From positions 37,577,005-37,641,004 of the forward strand of contig CM057224.1 in assembly GCA_029891385.1 (NCBI GenBank): DNA of 64,000 nt, read 5' to 3'. This DNA comes from Erythroxylum novogranatense (lineage: Eukaryota > Streptophyta > Magnoliopsida > Malpighiales > Erythroxylaceae). Position 1 is the stretch's first letter; each line of letters opens with the position of its first letter. Below the pieces are notes generated by a model. The model ran no database searches. It worked only from the letters and a program-made list of their open reading frames with translations, and was not told where the DNA came from. Both the position numbers and the translations under genes were made by a program. Positions 34,111 through 44,437 of this stretch are shown here, in pieces.

Positions 34111-34403
34111 TCCTAACTCTAGTATAGTAGATTCAATTCAATGGCTAAAGCACTTATCTGCTATTTTCTTTAATAAATCATCATATAAACTGTTACTTAG
34201 GCCCGATATTCCAAAAAATGTTCTTATATAGATTGGTGTGGTTTAAGCAAGCTATCTTAAAGATATCCTTCCTCTTATGTCTTGCCATTAAAGGGAGCTT
34301 TCCATTTTATATAAACTTAATGGTAGTCTCAACATCACCAATCTCTTTGCAAATAAGAATCTGAATCTATTTCCCATTTGCTTTTCCAGTGCAATTTCCT
34401 ATC

Positions 34404-34472
34404 ATTAAGTATATATATTAAGGGCGAATGGGATGGACGACCACGCAATCCATCCCATTCGTCCATTTAATC
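34404..34472. repeat. Direct repeat with inverted-repeat core, copy 1
   Basis: ATTAAGTATATATA leads into a stem with arms GAATGGGATGGA (34426-34437) and TCCATCCCATTC (34449-34460), loop 11 nt, then GTCCATTTAATCTAA. A second copy lies at 36361-36425. Together they bracket the UTP21-like and LUH-like fragments. Confidence 0.8.
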
Positions 34473-34765
34473 TAACGGTTAGGTGCTTCTGAATTAAATC
34501 CCGTCTCCTCTCGAAGTTTCTACCTTCTCGCAACTCACAACGCTCTCTCTTTCTCTCTCCGTCGGCTTCCTGCCCTTCTCCACGGTTGGTCCTCCTCTTC
34601 TTCTTGCTTCACCATCCCTTCACTCTTGAAGTTTCTACCTTTACGCACTCACAAACGATCACTTTAACATCCTTATAAGTTCCTTTTTCTCCCTCCCACT
34701 CTGAAAGTTCTAGAGATACCTAGAAACATAACAACGACCTCCGCATCATTGTCATCCCTGCTATC

Positions 34766-35017
34766 GTGTGTGATGGATCTTTCTTTCTCACTCTCTCAAA
34801 CCCAGATCGTCACCTCTACCAACTCTTCCCTCACTCCTTCACCATCCACGATACACTCCTTCACATCCACCGCACTCAGCTTCCCCACAAGATTCGTGCC
34901 CTCGCCTCTTATCGTGACTTCACCTTAGCAGCATATGCCAACCACATCGCCATCTTTAAACGCACCCATCAAGTCAAGCACTCTTCTTTTTTCTTTAAAG
35001 GGTTTTCTCTCAGGTAA
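34766..35017 (+). pseudogene. UTP21-like (WD40, U3 snoRNP) N-terminal exon fragment
   Basis: The frame holds QLPHKIRALASYRDFTLAAY and NHIAIFKRTHQV (about 34874-34977). This closely resembles the N-terminal WD40 entry of plant UTP21, the homologue of yeast Utp21 and human WDR36, a nucleolar protein of the small-subunit processome that acts in 18S rRNA maturation. The preceding 36 residues match less clearly, and after HQV the frame loses similarity and stops within 13 residues. Only a small part of the roughly 900-residue protein is present. The upstream C/T-rich stretch (34480-34740) looks like a 5' leader. No further UTP21 exon was found downstream, where LUH-like exons begin 15 bp later. 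Confidence 0.65.
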
Positions 35018-35031
35018 GTGTTACAATAATC

Positions 35032-36237
35032 ATGTCTCATACTAACTGGGAAGCTGATAAAATGTAAGTTTTACTCATTTATGAAACTTCGTTACAATAT
35101 TGCTAGTCATAGCGTTTGTGGGTGTTTTCCTCATTTTCTCTATTTTAGACGTTTTGGGTAGTTTGGAATCGGTTCTATGTCTAGGGTTTTGATATTTTGG
35201 TTTTGGTATTTTGTAATGACTATTGGCTGGCATTTTACCTTTTATACGATTCTGTGTGTGTGTGTCCGTCCAAGTATGCATATTTGTTTCATCTGTTAAG
35301 GTGAAATCATTTCTTCACTTTAATGAAATGAAATAATTTACTTGCCATCATGGAATAACTTGTTTTGCTTATTTATCTTGTCAATTGGTTGTAAATCAAG
35401 AAAATATCAACTACGTTGTGGGTTGTTCATCTTCCATTTTGGACACACTAACTGTAATCCATTTTTTTGTTGTTTTGATTGTTATGTAGGTGGCCCTGGA
35501 ATTGCCCCAATTGGTAAAAAAACCAGCAAGCCCATGGGGTTTATCCTGCACTTTGATGAGGAAGTAGAAAATAAATATGGTAATAATACTTTTTGTAGTA
35601 AATTGGAGAGGTATATTAAACTTTAATTCTTTTGCTTGCTTGAAATTAATTGTTAAGGTCCACTGCTTTGATTATGAAACCTCCAGAAGGAAAGTTTGTT
35701 CCTCTCTTTGCCTGTTGCAGGTTGACGTGAGATTTTACTTCGTAAGTTCCACATTTGTGTTGACATTATTTGTCTAAAAAAGGATTGAGTGCTGACACTT
35801 TAGCTTCTTGGAATTGTCCCACTTCTATCTGCTTTATTGAGATGTTTAACATTTTTGGACTTCTGATGGATTGCATGCTTCATTCAAGGTTGGATGTTTA
35901 CAGATATGATTACCTCATCAGGCGGAAACTGCATGCCTCTACGAAGGCATTTCAAGCTTAAGGGAATGTCTCCATAGATCCTGTGGGTAAGATAACTGTC
36001 AAACTTAATAGATGCTCAAGTTATAAAAAGATAGAACAGAAGAAATAGCCAAAAGAAATTCCTTACCTTTTGTTCTTCCATTTCCTTAACATTATTATAA
36101 TAATCACTTGATTCATTTTTGGTATAGCTATTGATGCACCAGGTGGTCTTCTTTTTGAGTGGTGCTCTGTTTTCTGGGACATATTCATTGCTAGGACAAA
36201 TGAGAAGCACTCATAAGCTGCTGCATCTTATATTGAG
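35032..36237 (+). pseudogene. LEUNIG/LUH-like corepressor, 5' exons only
   Basis: Three exons with correct GT-AG introns encode the LUFS/LisH N-terminus of the LEUNIG family, Groucho-type transcriptional corepressors. Exon 1 (35032-35063) reads MSHTNWEADKM up to GTAAGT. Exon 2 (35889-35986) reads LDVYRYDYLIRRKLHASTKA and ends in IDPV. Exon 3 (36128-36237) reads [19 protein letters not shown] and [10 protein letters not shown]. Splice phases match between exons. Exon 2 has a stop (A-stop-GNV) and exon 3 a stop after KHS; FEWC stands where the family has FEWW. The Gln-rich region and WD40 repeats are absent, so no functional corepressor is made. Confidence 0.85.
35488..35580 (+). pseudogene. 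Unassigned exon-like piece inside LUH intron 1
   Basis: A short open stretch (GGPGIAPIGKKTSKPMGF, then ILHFDEEVENKYG) preceded by TTATGTAG and followed by GTAATA, both acceptable splice signals. It is not part of LEUNIG proteins and I do not recognise its source. It may be an exon of a fifth captured gene or a chance frame. Confidence 0.35.
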
Positions 36238-36360
36238 GTTGGTTTACAGATTTTTCAATCAATTCAACTTGTCTAAGTTTGATTTGCAGCCATCAATTCT
36301 TTGTCTAAATTGGCTGGAACAACTTCTGTTTGACGTCATTAGCATGGCAATATCTACTGT

Positions 36361-36425
36361 TATTAAGTATATATAGCGAACGGGATGGACGACCATACAA
36401 TCCATCCCATTCGTCCATTTAATCC
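36361..36425. repeat. Direct repeat with inverted-repeat core, copy 2
   Basis: Repeats 34404-34472 with slight changes (GAACGGGATGGA / TCCATCCCATTC, one mismatch in the stem). It ends the UTP21-LUH segment; ALA3-like exons start about 100 bp later. Confidence 0.8.
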
Positions 36426-36527
36426 GATGTGAAAAAATGTGGTTACGTTTCGGATTCTCAATTTGTTTTTATAGTTTCTACCTTATTGCATTGATTTCTT
36501 TTAATAGCTGGAGATTAATTGTTTCAG

Positions 36528-37459
36528 GGCAATTATATATCAACTACAAAGTACAACTTCTTTGCCTTCTTACCAAAAGGGTTGTTTGAGCAGGTAAGCT
36601 AATATTTGGAGAAGGAAAGTTTGCTATATTGGACATTTTTTTTACCCTTATGTAATGTTGATTGTGCTCTTGGTTTAATAATGTTTTAAACATTGTAATT
36701 ATTGATGAACTGACATCAAGAATGAATTGATTTTGAATTTTCCAAATTTTTTACTTACATTAGCGATGCTTGAAAAAACATTATAGTTAAGTGATTGAGC
36801 TCAAGTTCTGTATGGTAAACTAGTTTCCTCACCTTCCTGTTATTTGAATATCTGAGTCTTTTTCCTTATAGTATATTCTATTTACATTCACGGTTCAGGC
36901 GCGTGGCCAATTGTTACTTTTTATTGATCTCAATCTTATCAATGACCCCAGTTAGGTATGTTGGTCACACTCATCATTTCTACTAACAAAAATTTTCACT
37001 TGATATCATGCTTGATATACAGACATGTTTTACATTGTGTAGTTGCCAAGTTGTTGATGCTGATAGATTTCCCAACATTTTCCAGGAAAGGTCTTATGGT
37101 CAATGATGGTGTGTGATCTTTTGAGTTTAATTATCATACTTTTAGAACATCATAAGACTTACAGGCCAAATTGTGCTTTGTTCTTTTCATGCACCAATGT
37201 TCTAAAGCATTTAGAAAGTGGAAATAAGAAGTCAATATTGTTGTGATCATGATTTTTATGATTTTTATATGACCATTTGTTCTAAAGTCGCTCTGCGAAG
37301 ATAATTTTATGTTTGCGATAGATATGTAAAGTTGACATACATTTGTGTGTTGTATTTAAGATATTTTCGATCATGCGGTCGATCAATCCAATTACCAATG
37401 TCGTCCCTCTGAGCTTGGTGCTCTTAGTGTCTCTTATTAAGGAGGCATTTGAAAGTCGG
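36528..37459 (+). pseudogene. ALA3-like P4-ATPase, upstream exons a-c
   Basis: P4-ATPases flip phospholipids across membranes; ALA3 acts at the Golgi in Arabidopsis. Exon a (36528-36593) reads GNYISTTKYNFFAFLPKGLF, the conserved start of the first membrane region. Exon b (36894-36955) reads FRRVANCYFLLISILSMTPV. Exon c (37378-37459) reads SINPITNVVPLSLVLLVSLI and KEAFES. The order and splice phases match the ALA3 type. The acceptors of exons b and c read CACGG and TGCGG where CAG would be expected, which fits the CAG-to-CG pattern seen across the window. The first exon and everything after the actuator domain, including the phosphorylated DKTGT loop, are missing. Confidence 0.82.
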
Positions 37460-38106
37460 GTAAGTACTGCAGTTCATTATAATTGTTGCATTCTTGGTCT
37501 TCTCTTTATGGGGAAAAAGTTAATAGTGAATTTATTCATCTGTTTCAACGTTATGTTTTTTTTTCTTTTTTCCCCCTTTTTGGAGGATGAGGGTTTGAAA
37601 AAAAATTATAATTCAGTAGGGAAATTGCTTATTTTCTCTTTTATTTCCTCTTTTATGCACAACAGAAGTGGTTTCAGAATGATATGGTGATAAATAATAG
37701 TCCCATAGAAGTTCTGCAAAATCAAAGGTGGGAGACTCTTTCCTGGAAGAAAGTGCAGGTTGGAGAAATTCTTAGGGTGAGTATAATGAATTCCTATTAA
37801 TATTTCTCCTGTTGTTGATTGAATTTTCTTAATAACATGGTTGTCTAAGTTGTTAAATAAAATATTTGAAAACTTTCATACAACTATTCTCTCGTAATTA
37901 TTTATCAGACATGAAGCTGAATTTCTTTGTGTTTCAGGTTAAGCAGGATGGATTCTTTCCTGCAGATTTACTATTTCTTACGACTACAAACCCTGATGGT
38001 GTCTGCTATGTTGAGGTTTTCTTTTCCCATGCTGTTTAAGCCATTATTGTTCATGTTATTACATAAAAAACATAACTTTTTTTGCTAGATCATAGCACCT
38101 TCTTTT

Positions 38107-39265
38107 TGTTGGACCAATGGTGGTTGACAAATTAATTCCACTTATGTTTTGATAATAATAAAATGTATAGAATTGGTTAAGAAATTGTTTCAGGTATTTT
38201 AGGATTGATATTCAATGAAAGAATTGTACAAATCAAGATGGGCAAGTGTTTAATCATTGAAGAATCAAGATGGAAGTTTCCTATAAGTGAAAGAGGCTTA
38301 AATAATGAAGATTATAGAAGATTTGAGTGGATATTACCGTTGAAGCTTACATAAGTCGACTAGAACATCATATGTCAACTAATATATGAAGATATGTCAA
38401 CACAAGTCGACTAACAGCATACAAGTCGACTTATTGTGGACCACAAGTCGACTTACACATCACAAGTCGACTTATAGAAGAGCGGAGATGCAAGTTTACG
38501 TAAAATGTTGTCACAAGTCGACTTATTGTCACAAGTCAACTTATACAACTCGACAAGTCGACTTATGGGTACAGCATATTAATTCCAACGGTCCAATTAG
38601 CCAAAAATGGAAGGGAGATTATTAAGGAACGGTCATTTCAATCTAGCAACGGCTAGAATAAGTCCCAACAGCTATATTTCTTCTTATATAAAGGGTGGAT
38701 GATTGATGAAGAGTATACACAAGTTCTACAAGCCAAAATACTCTTATCTTGCTCCAAATTGCTCATCATTATTCTTACTTTGTTTACATTTGTATTGAGC
38801 ACTTGTTCTTAGATCTTTATCCTATTTCTTTTACAAATTGAGTGACTAGTGAAAGGTCACGTGTGAGGTAACAGTAGAAAATCAAGTATTGTTAGTAGGA
38901 TTTATGCGGAAGACAAATCATCTGTAAAGGTTGCTTGAGCCGAAATCAGCGGTATTGGTAAGATTTGTGCGGAAGACAAATCAAGTGTAAAGGTAGCTTG
39001 AGCCGAAATCAGCGGGATTGTAAGAGTTCACACTGAACTACAAAGTGTGTAATAAAGTGGTTTGCAAAATCCTAAGTGGGAGCTTAGGTAGAGGACGTAG
39101 GTCTTAGCACCGAACCTCTATAAAAACAGTGTTTGATTTTCTTCCCTACTCTTTGTATTTAAATTTGTTTAAATTACTATTGTGTGAATTAACTTCTGAT
39201 TTTATTGTAGAAATTTTCAAAGAATTTTAAAGATCTATTCAACCCCCCCTTCTAGATCGCTTACA
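38107..39265 (+). mobile_element. 5' LTR of gag-only copia element
   Basis: Starts TGTTGGACC, ends TCGCTTACA. It carries the AAGTCGACTT motif array (38340-38570). It retains about 136 bp near 38740-38880 that the right LTR lacks. Both LTRs preserve a 79-residue frame through the motif array, which I regard as a by-product of recent LTR similarity. Confidence 0.9.
38340..38570. repeat. Array of palindromic ACAAGTCGACTTAT motifs (5' LTR)
   Basis: About eight copies of CAAGTCGACTTA, whose core AAGTCGACTT is a perfect palindrome, spaced 17-50 bp. The same array is in the 3' LTR (41940-42165), and four more copies lie in the internal region (40978-41090). Confidence 0.92.
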
Positions 39266-39278
39266 ATTGGTATCAGAG
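39266..39278 (+). other. Primer-binding site of gag-only copia element
   Basis: ATTGGTATCAGAGC directly after the left LTR matches the initiator-Met tRNA complement TGGTATCAGAGC exactly. Confidence 0.9.
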
Positions 39279-39299
39279 CAGAAGTATCCGGGGATAGCA

Positions 39300-40916
39300 C
39301 ACAATAACTTAGCGGAAGAAGGTAATACTAATAATCGCCCTCCTTTATTTAATGGTACTAATTATTCTTCTTGGAAAAATCCTATGAAGTACCACATCAT
39401 TAGCGAGGGAGTAGAATATTGGAAGATAATTATCTTCGGTCCACAACCACCGTTAAAAGAAAATGGTGAGTTAAAAGCGAATGGAATACGATGACAATGA
39501 TCGGAGGCAAGCTACATCAATGCTAAAGCGATGAAGCTAATCTATTGCGCTCTCACAGTTGAGGAAAGAAACCGAGTTAACTCGTGTACCAGCGCCAAAG
39601 AAATGTGGGAAAGACTACGCATCACCCATAAAGGAACCAACCAAGTCCGGGAAACAAAGATTAACATGCTTCTCCATGACTATGAAATGTTTGTCATGAA
39701 AGAAGGTGAGTCTATTTCCAATATGCTTGATCGTTTTGCAGAAATTATCAATGAATTAGGAAATCTTGGAAAGCACATGACGGATAGTGAGAAGGTGAAG
39801 AAGATTCTTCACTCTCTACCGAAAGAATGGGATTCACAAGTCACCGCTATTATGGAGTCCAAGGATCTTAATCACTTAGAATTCAACGCCTTGGTGGGAT
39901 CACTCATCAACTATGAGATCATTCTCAAATCAAGAGGAGGTAGAGGTAAGTCACAAAAATCAATTGCTTTTAAAGCTAACACTTCTTTTGTTGATGAAAG
40001 TGATGAGGAAATAGATGAAGACGAGGAAGACAAAGAAATAGCTATGTACGCTAGAAATTTAAGGAAGTTCAAGGGACTTCTCAAAAATCGAAGAAAAGAA
40101 TTAAGTGGCAGAAGAAATGGAGAAACAAAGAAGTATACTGTAGAAAGAAGGTCTAAAGGCTATCAAGAAAAGAAAATTCAAATCTCCGAAAAATGACAAA
40201 GGAAAAAGAAAGCTAACCTTATAGCCACGTGGAGTGATGATGAGGAAGCATATCAAAGCAATGATGAAAACAACCTAGCGCTTATGGCCAATAGCTCCTC
40301 AACAAGTGATGATGAAGATGAGGTAACTTTCTTTGATCAAGATCTTATAGAGTCTTTTAATGCTTTGCAAATTGATTTTGAAGAAGCTATTGAAATCAAC
40401 AAGAAATTGAGAAAGAAAATAAGAGAATTGGTTGCTGAAAATAGTGCCTTACATGAGACTATTGATGATTTAGATAGTCCTAAGGAAGATCATTCTGCAT
40501 GTCTTGTTCAAAAGGAAAATCTTATTTGTGAGCTTGATAGACTTAGAAAGGAGTTTTCTTATGTGGTTGGAAAATTTGTTGGTGGAAATGCAAAGTTTGA
40601 AGAGATGTTGTCTTTACAAAGATATTCTATTTCCAAACATGGTTTGGGATATGATCCTTATAATAGAGATTGTTCTTTAATTTCCAAATTTACCAAGGAT
40701 GGAAAAGTTGCTCAATGTGCTAGATGCTTGAAAGATGGTCATATAGAAATTACATGTAAAACTATTAGGAGATGTATCAAAGTTAAGAAAATTTGGGTGA
40801 TTAAAGGTACAACACTACCTAATGTGGTTTATATGACTAACCAAAATGGACCCAAGATGGCTTGGGTACCAATGAAAAGAAAGGATGTTGCAGTTGTAGG
40901 TACAAGCAAGGAATGA
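39300..40916 (+). pseudogene. Copia gag (UBN2-type) of the short element, frameshifted
   Basis: Segments: 39300-39494 with NNRPPLFNGTNYSSWKNPMK, the conserved gag start; a frame change near 39525; 39531-40196 with TSAKEMWERLRITHKGTNQV, MLDRFAEIINELGNLG and LHSLPKEWDSQVTAIMESKD; a stop at 40194; then 40284-40916, an acidic and coiled-coil-like region (EAIEINKKLRKKIRELVAEN). It ends in a single zinc knuckle of C-x2-C-x4-H-x4-C form (CARCLKDGHIEITC, near 40720). No ATG precedes the NNRPP region closely, so the original start may be lost. The protein would package element RNA. Confidence 0.8.
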
Positions 40917-41100
40917 AGATCCACCAAGCACATGGTACACTGATAGTGGAAGTTCAAGGCATATGAGTATAGACAACAACAAAGTCGACTTATGTGGGTC
41001 AATAAGTCGACCTATGATATACACAACCTTTGGGAATGAAGAAATTTCAGGATAAGTCGACTTATGGAGGTAAACAAGTCGAATTATGTCTACACGGATT
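40917..41100 (+). pseudogene. Copia protease relic containing AAGTCGACTT motifs
   Basis: The frame after gag reads WYTDSGSSRHM, the copia protease active-site signature, then shortly TTFGNEEISG, a relic of the VTFGDN region. Two paired AAGTCGACTT-type motifs interrupt it: one pair between DNN and TTFG (40980-41020), another after ISG (41052-41090). Everything downstream in pol is missing. Confidence 0.72.
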
Positions 41101-41703
41101 CTTATGCTATTTCAAGTGTGTGGTGCTTCTTATGACTTTCTGATATTTGTATTAATTATTAGATTGTTATGTTATGACTCTGCATTTTCTTTGTGTTTGC
41201 TTATGAACTGCCAGTCGAATATAAGTTATCTGGGTCTTCTTCAAAAATTCTCTTTTTCCTAAAATCTCCGAAAACATATTCTCTTCTACTTTTGAGATTT
41301 ATTCATGATGATGTTTCTCCACCATGATGATTTTTGTATCTAGCCAAGACCAACATTTCATATCATTTGTATTTGCTTGCTACTTAAGACTATTTGTATT
41401 TGATGACTTGTTTCTCTATTTAATGTGATTGCCATATTTCATCTATTGTTGGTTTGTATTAGTTGTTTTGATTATGACAAAAAGGGGGAGAAAAATGAGA
41501 AATTGGATATTCATTAGTTATTTGATTAAGGGGGAGTTTGTTAAAATTTTAATTGATTTTTCAAGGTTATTAAAATTCAATGATTTATATCATTGAGGGG
41601 GAGACTTCTAACCAAATGACAAGGTATAAAACCTTGATCAATGTTTTTGTTTTCATTTCTTAAACAATTTCTAAGTATTTTGTCATTATCAAAAGCAGGA
41701 GAT
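41101..41703. other. 3' untranslated region of the gag-only copia element
   Basis: T-rich sequence with phrases AAAAAGGGGGAG (near 41480), AAGGGGGAGTTTG (near 41528) and GAGGGGGAGAC (near 41595), several purine tracts of polypurine-tract type, ending AAAGCAGGAGAT next to the LTR. No coding sequence. Confidence 0.6.
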
Positions 41704-42726
41704 TGTTGGACCAATGGTGGTTGACAAATTAATTCCACTTATGTTTTGATAATAATAAAATGTATAGAATTGGTTAAGAAATTGTTTCAGGTATTTTGGG
41801 ATTGATATTCAATGAAAGAATTGTACAAATCAAGATGGGCAAGTGTTTAATCATTGAAGAATCAAGATGGAAGTTTCCTATAAGTGAAAGAGGCTTAAAT
41901 AATGAAGATTATAGAAGATTTGAATGGATATTACCGTTGAAGCTTACATAAGTCGACTAGAACATCATATGTTAACTAATATATGAAGATATGTCAACAC
42001 AAGTCGACTAACAGCATACAAGTTGACTTATCGTGGACCACAAGTCGACTTACACATCACAAGTCGACTTATAGAAGAGCGGAGATGCAAGTTTACGTAA
42101 AATGTTGTCACAAGTCGACTTATTGTCACAAGTCGACTTATACAACTCGACAAGTCGACTTATGGGTACAGCATATTAATTCCAACGGTCCAATTAGCCA
42201 AAAATGGAAGGGAGATTATTAAGGAACGGTCATTTCAATCTAGCAACGGCTAGAATAAGACCCAACAGCTATATTTCTTCTTATATAAAGGGTGGATGAT
42301 TGATGAAGAGTATACACAAGTTCTACAAGCCAAAATACTTTTATTGTTGGTAGGATTTGTGCCGGAAGACAAATCATCTGTAAAGATTGCTTGAGCCGAA
42401 AATCAAGCGGTATTGGTAAGATTTGTGCCGGAAGACAAATCAAGGGTAAAGGTAGCTTGAGCTGGAAATCAAGCGGGATTGTAAGAGTTCACACTGAACT
42501 ACAAAGTGTGTAATAAAGTGGTTTGCAAAATCCTAAGTGGGAGTTTAGGTAGAGGACGTAGGACGTAGCACCGAACCTCTATAAAAACAGTGTTTGATTT
42601 TCTTCCCTACTCTTTGTATTTAAATTTGTTTAAATTACTATTGTGTGAATTAACTTCTGATTTTATTGTAGAAATTTTCAAAGAATTTTAAAGATCTATT
42701 CAACCCCCCCTTCTAGATCGCTTACA
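41704..42726 (+). mobile_element. 3' LTR of gag-only copia element
   Basis: Near-identical to 38107-39265 except for a deletion of about 136 bp after AAAATACTTTTAT (near 42345) and scattered changes. It contains the AAGTCGACTT array at 41940-42165. Confidence 0.9.
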
Positions 42727-44437
42727 ATTTTCCTTTTCCATTTTCTTTTTTTTCATTGCCAGACATCAAATTTAGATGGGGAAATAAATCTGAAGATCAG
42801 AAAGGCATTGGAAAAGACCGGGATTCTTGATTCTGAGAAAGTCGTGGAATTCAAAGGTTGAGTCTAGGTTTAGAATATCAAAATATAGGGTATATATGCC
42901 TCCAAAATCACATTGAAGTAATACCAGTTAGTTAGAGCGTGATTAATATCAAGCTCTTTCGCATTTGTTTTAAGCTTCTTTACGCTAACACTCTCAAATT
43001 TTCACCTTTCATGTTTAATATGAAATAATAAAGTATCCTGGGTTGGTGAAATTGTTAAATAGGCTTTGGTAAGAGTTTATATCTAAATTTTTGCACACAT
43101 TCCATGTTTACCTTTAAAGTGTCATCTTTCTTTTACATCACAAGCATTCTTATATTACTTTATTAATGCAAGTGAAGTGCAGTCTGAGAAACTACCTGAT
43201 TCTAGAGGATGCCCAATATTGTCAAAAATGAGCATCTGTCTTCGTTTTTTTAATTCTCATATGTACAATTATAATTACTTGAGAGTTGAAACAGAGGGGC
43301 AAGTATATTTAGCCTGTGGTTTGACCTTCCTTTCCTTTTTCTCATGTCCAACATAGTCAAAAGTTACTTGCAGTTTTAAAATATTGCATCACTTTGATGT
43401 TTGTATATGTGTTTGTTATGCCAACTTGATGCTATGGAAGTTACTTTACTAATTATATGACTGTTATCTCACGGGTTCTTTATCGCCATTTGTTTGCTAA
43501 CCTAATTGTTCGACTGGAAAGAAACATCTAAAACAATATAAATGCTTATGACATGCTACTAGATTGCAGGAGGCACATAAGTTGCTGTAACCTGCGAACA
43601 AAACCTTGAAGGAAATGGCAATTGAATTTGCTGAGTATCAGGTCACTTTAGCTCTAGCCTCAGTGTGATTGATGAATAATTAGTTGACATGTGGCATTTT
43701 AGATTTAGAACATAATTCAACTTTTCCCTTTTTGGAGATTGATTCAGGTCTGCGTTGATGTATTCATCACTACCCAGACTTATGTGGACATTGTTTCCAT
43801 TTCTGTTATTCCAAAAACTACTGGAGGACAGATATAATGAAATATTATAGTCCTGCTGGAAAATGGTGTTAAGTATTCATTAATGAATTTTCAGTTCTGC
43901 ATTGAAAGTGTTTTATCATTTAATTCATTCTCTTATTGAATCTTCTTCTTCTATTTTGCTGTGCCTTTGTTGCTTGTCTCTCTAGTACTTCTCTCACATT
44001 TTTTTGATTTATTCTTCTTCTTGTCCTCCTCATTTATCTCCTGGCTTTCCCTATCATATTTTTCTTCTGTTTCAAGTATTTTTGAAATTTTGTTTTTTCC
44101 TACTATGGTTATTGTATTGAGAAATTCAAATCCTTCTTAACTTGGTGCACCCCCAGTTCCTTCAATTTCTGAGCATGCAACCATCTCATCACATTGTTGT
44201 ATAGAGGGAAACTCATTTCTGGTCATAAAATTCTGAAAGAACTGGGCCCATTATGTTTTTCTCCATTTCTAGCCATATTATTCTTTTAGTTGATAGCAAA
44301 CTTATTCTCATGATGCAAGGTAGCAAATAACATTGCCACTTGTTTTGGACTAATTGGGTTCTAAGAAATTTTAATGTTGGATGGTTTGTGAATAATGATG
44401 AATATATGTTTCTCTTTGTGTATCACTGCATTTTATG

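Larger units (their letters stand above)
38107..42726 (+). mobile_element. Gag-only copia element in chimeric unit 1
   Basis: LTRs of 1159 bp (38107-39265) and 1023 bp (41704-42726) share TGTTGGACCAATGG ... CGCTTACA ends. Flanking 5-mers are CTTTT (38102-38106) and ATTTT (42727-42731), one mismatch; removing the element restores the intron sequence seen in the other units (CTTCTTTTCCTTTTCC). The primer-binding site TTGGTATCAGAGC follows the left LTR; a purine tract AAAAGCAGGAGA precedes the right. Internal DNA is only 2.4 kb: gag, then the protease signature, then no integrase or reverse transcriptase. It is a non-autonomous derivative of a SIRE/Tork-type copia. Confidence 0.9.
37460..44437 (+). 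pseudogene. ALA3-SEC24 chimeric repeat, unit 1 (interrupted by copia element)
   Basis: Unit of about 2.36 kb once the 38107-42726 insertion is removed. Exon d (37666-37776): KWFQNDMVINNSPIEVLQNQ ... VQVGEILR. Exon e (37938-38015): [26 protein letters not shown]. Exon f (42763-42856): TSNLDGEINLKIRKALEK, the P4-ATPase actuator DGET region with Thr changed to Ile. A GEVQCEQ-like relic follows near 43175. Exon g (43570-43641) switches to SEC24: EAHKLL, stop, then KTLKEMAIEFAEYQ. Exon h (43748-about 43838): VCVDVFITTQTYVDIVSISV, TTGGQ. SEC24 is the COPII coat cargo adaptor. Exons d-f are open; exon g has a TAA where Gln is expected. Confidence 0.82.

Noticed and set aside
26062..34400. tRNA, rRNA or snoRNA genes
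   Set aside because: I saw no cloverleaf-type A and B box pairs, rRNA motifs or C/D boxes that would support a call; a tRNA scan would be decisive.
38340..38570. CRISPR-like array of AAGTCGACTT motifs
   Set aside because: Motif too short, spacing irregular, eukaryotic LTR context, no cas genes.
38386..38625. 79-residue frame conserved in both LTRs (also 41983-42222)
   Set aside because: Conservation equals that of the surrounding young LTR pair, and the frame runs through the AAGTCGACTT array.
39267..39299. Gag start at 39267
   Set aside because: The frame would start with TTG inside the primer-binding site; the conserved gag sequence begins further on.
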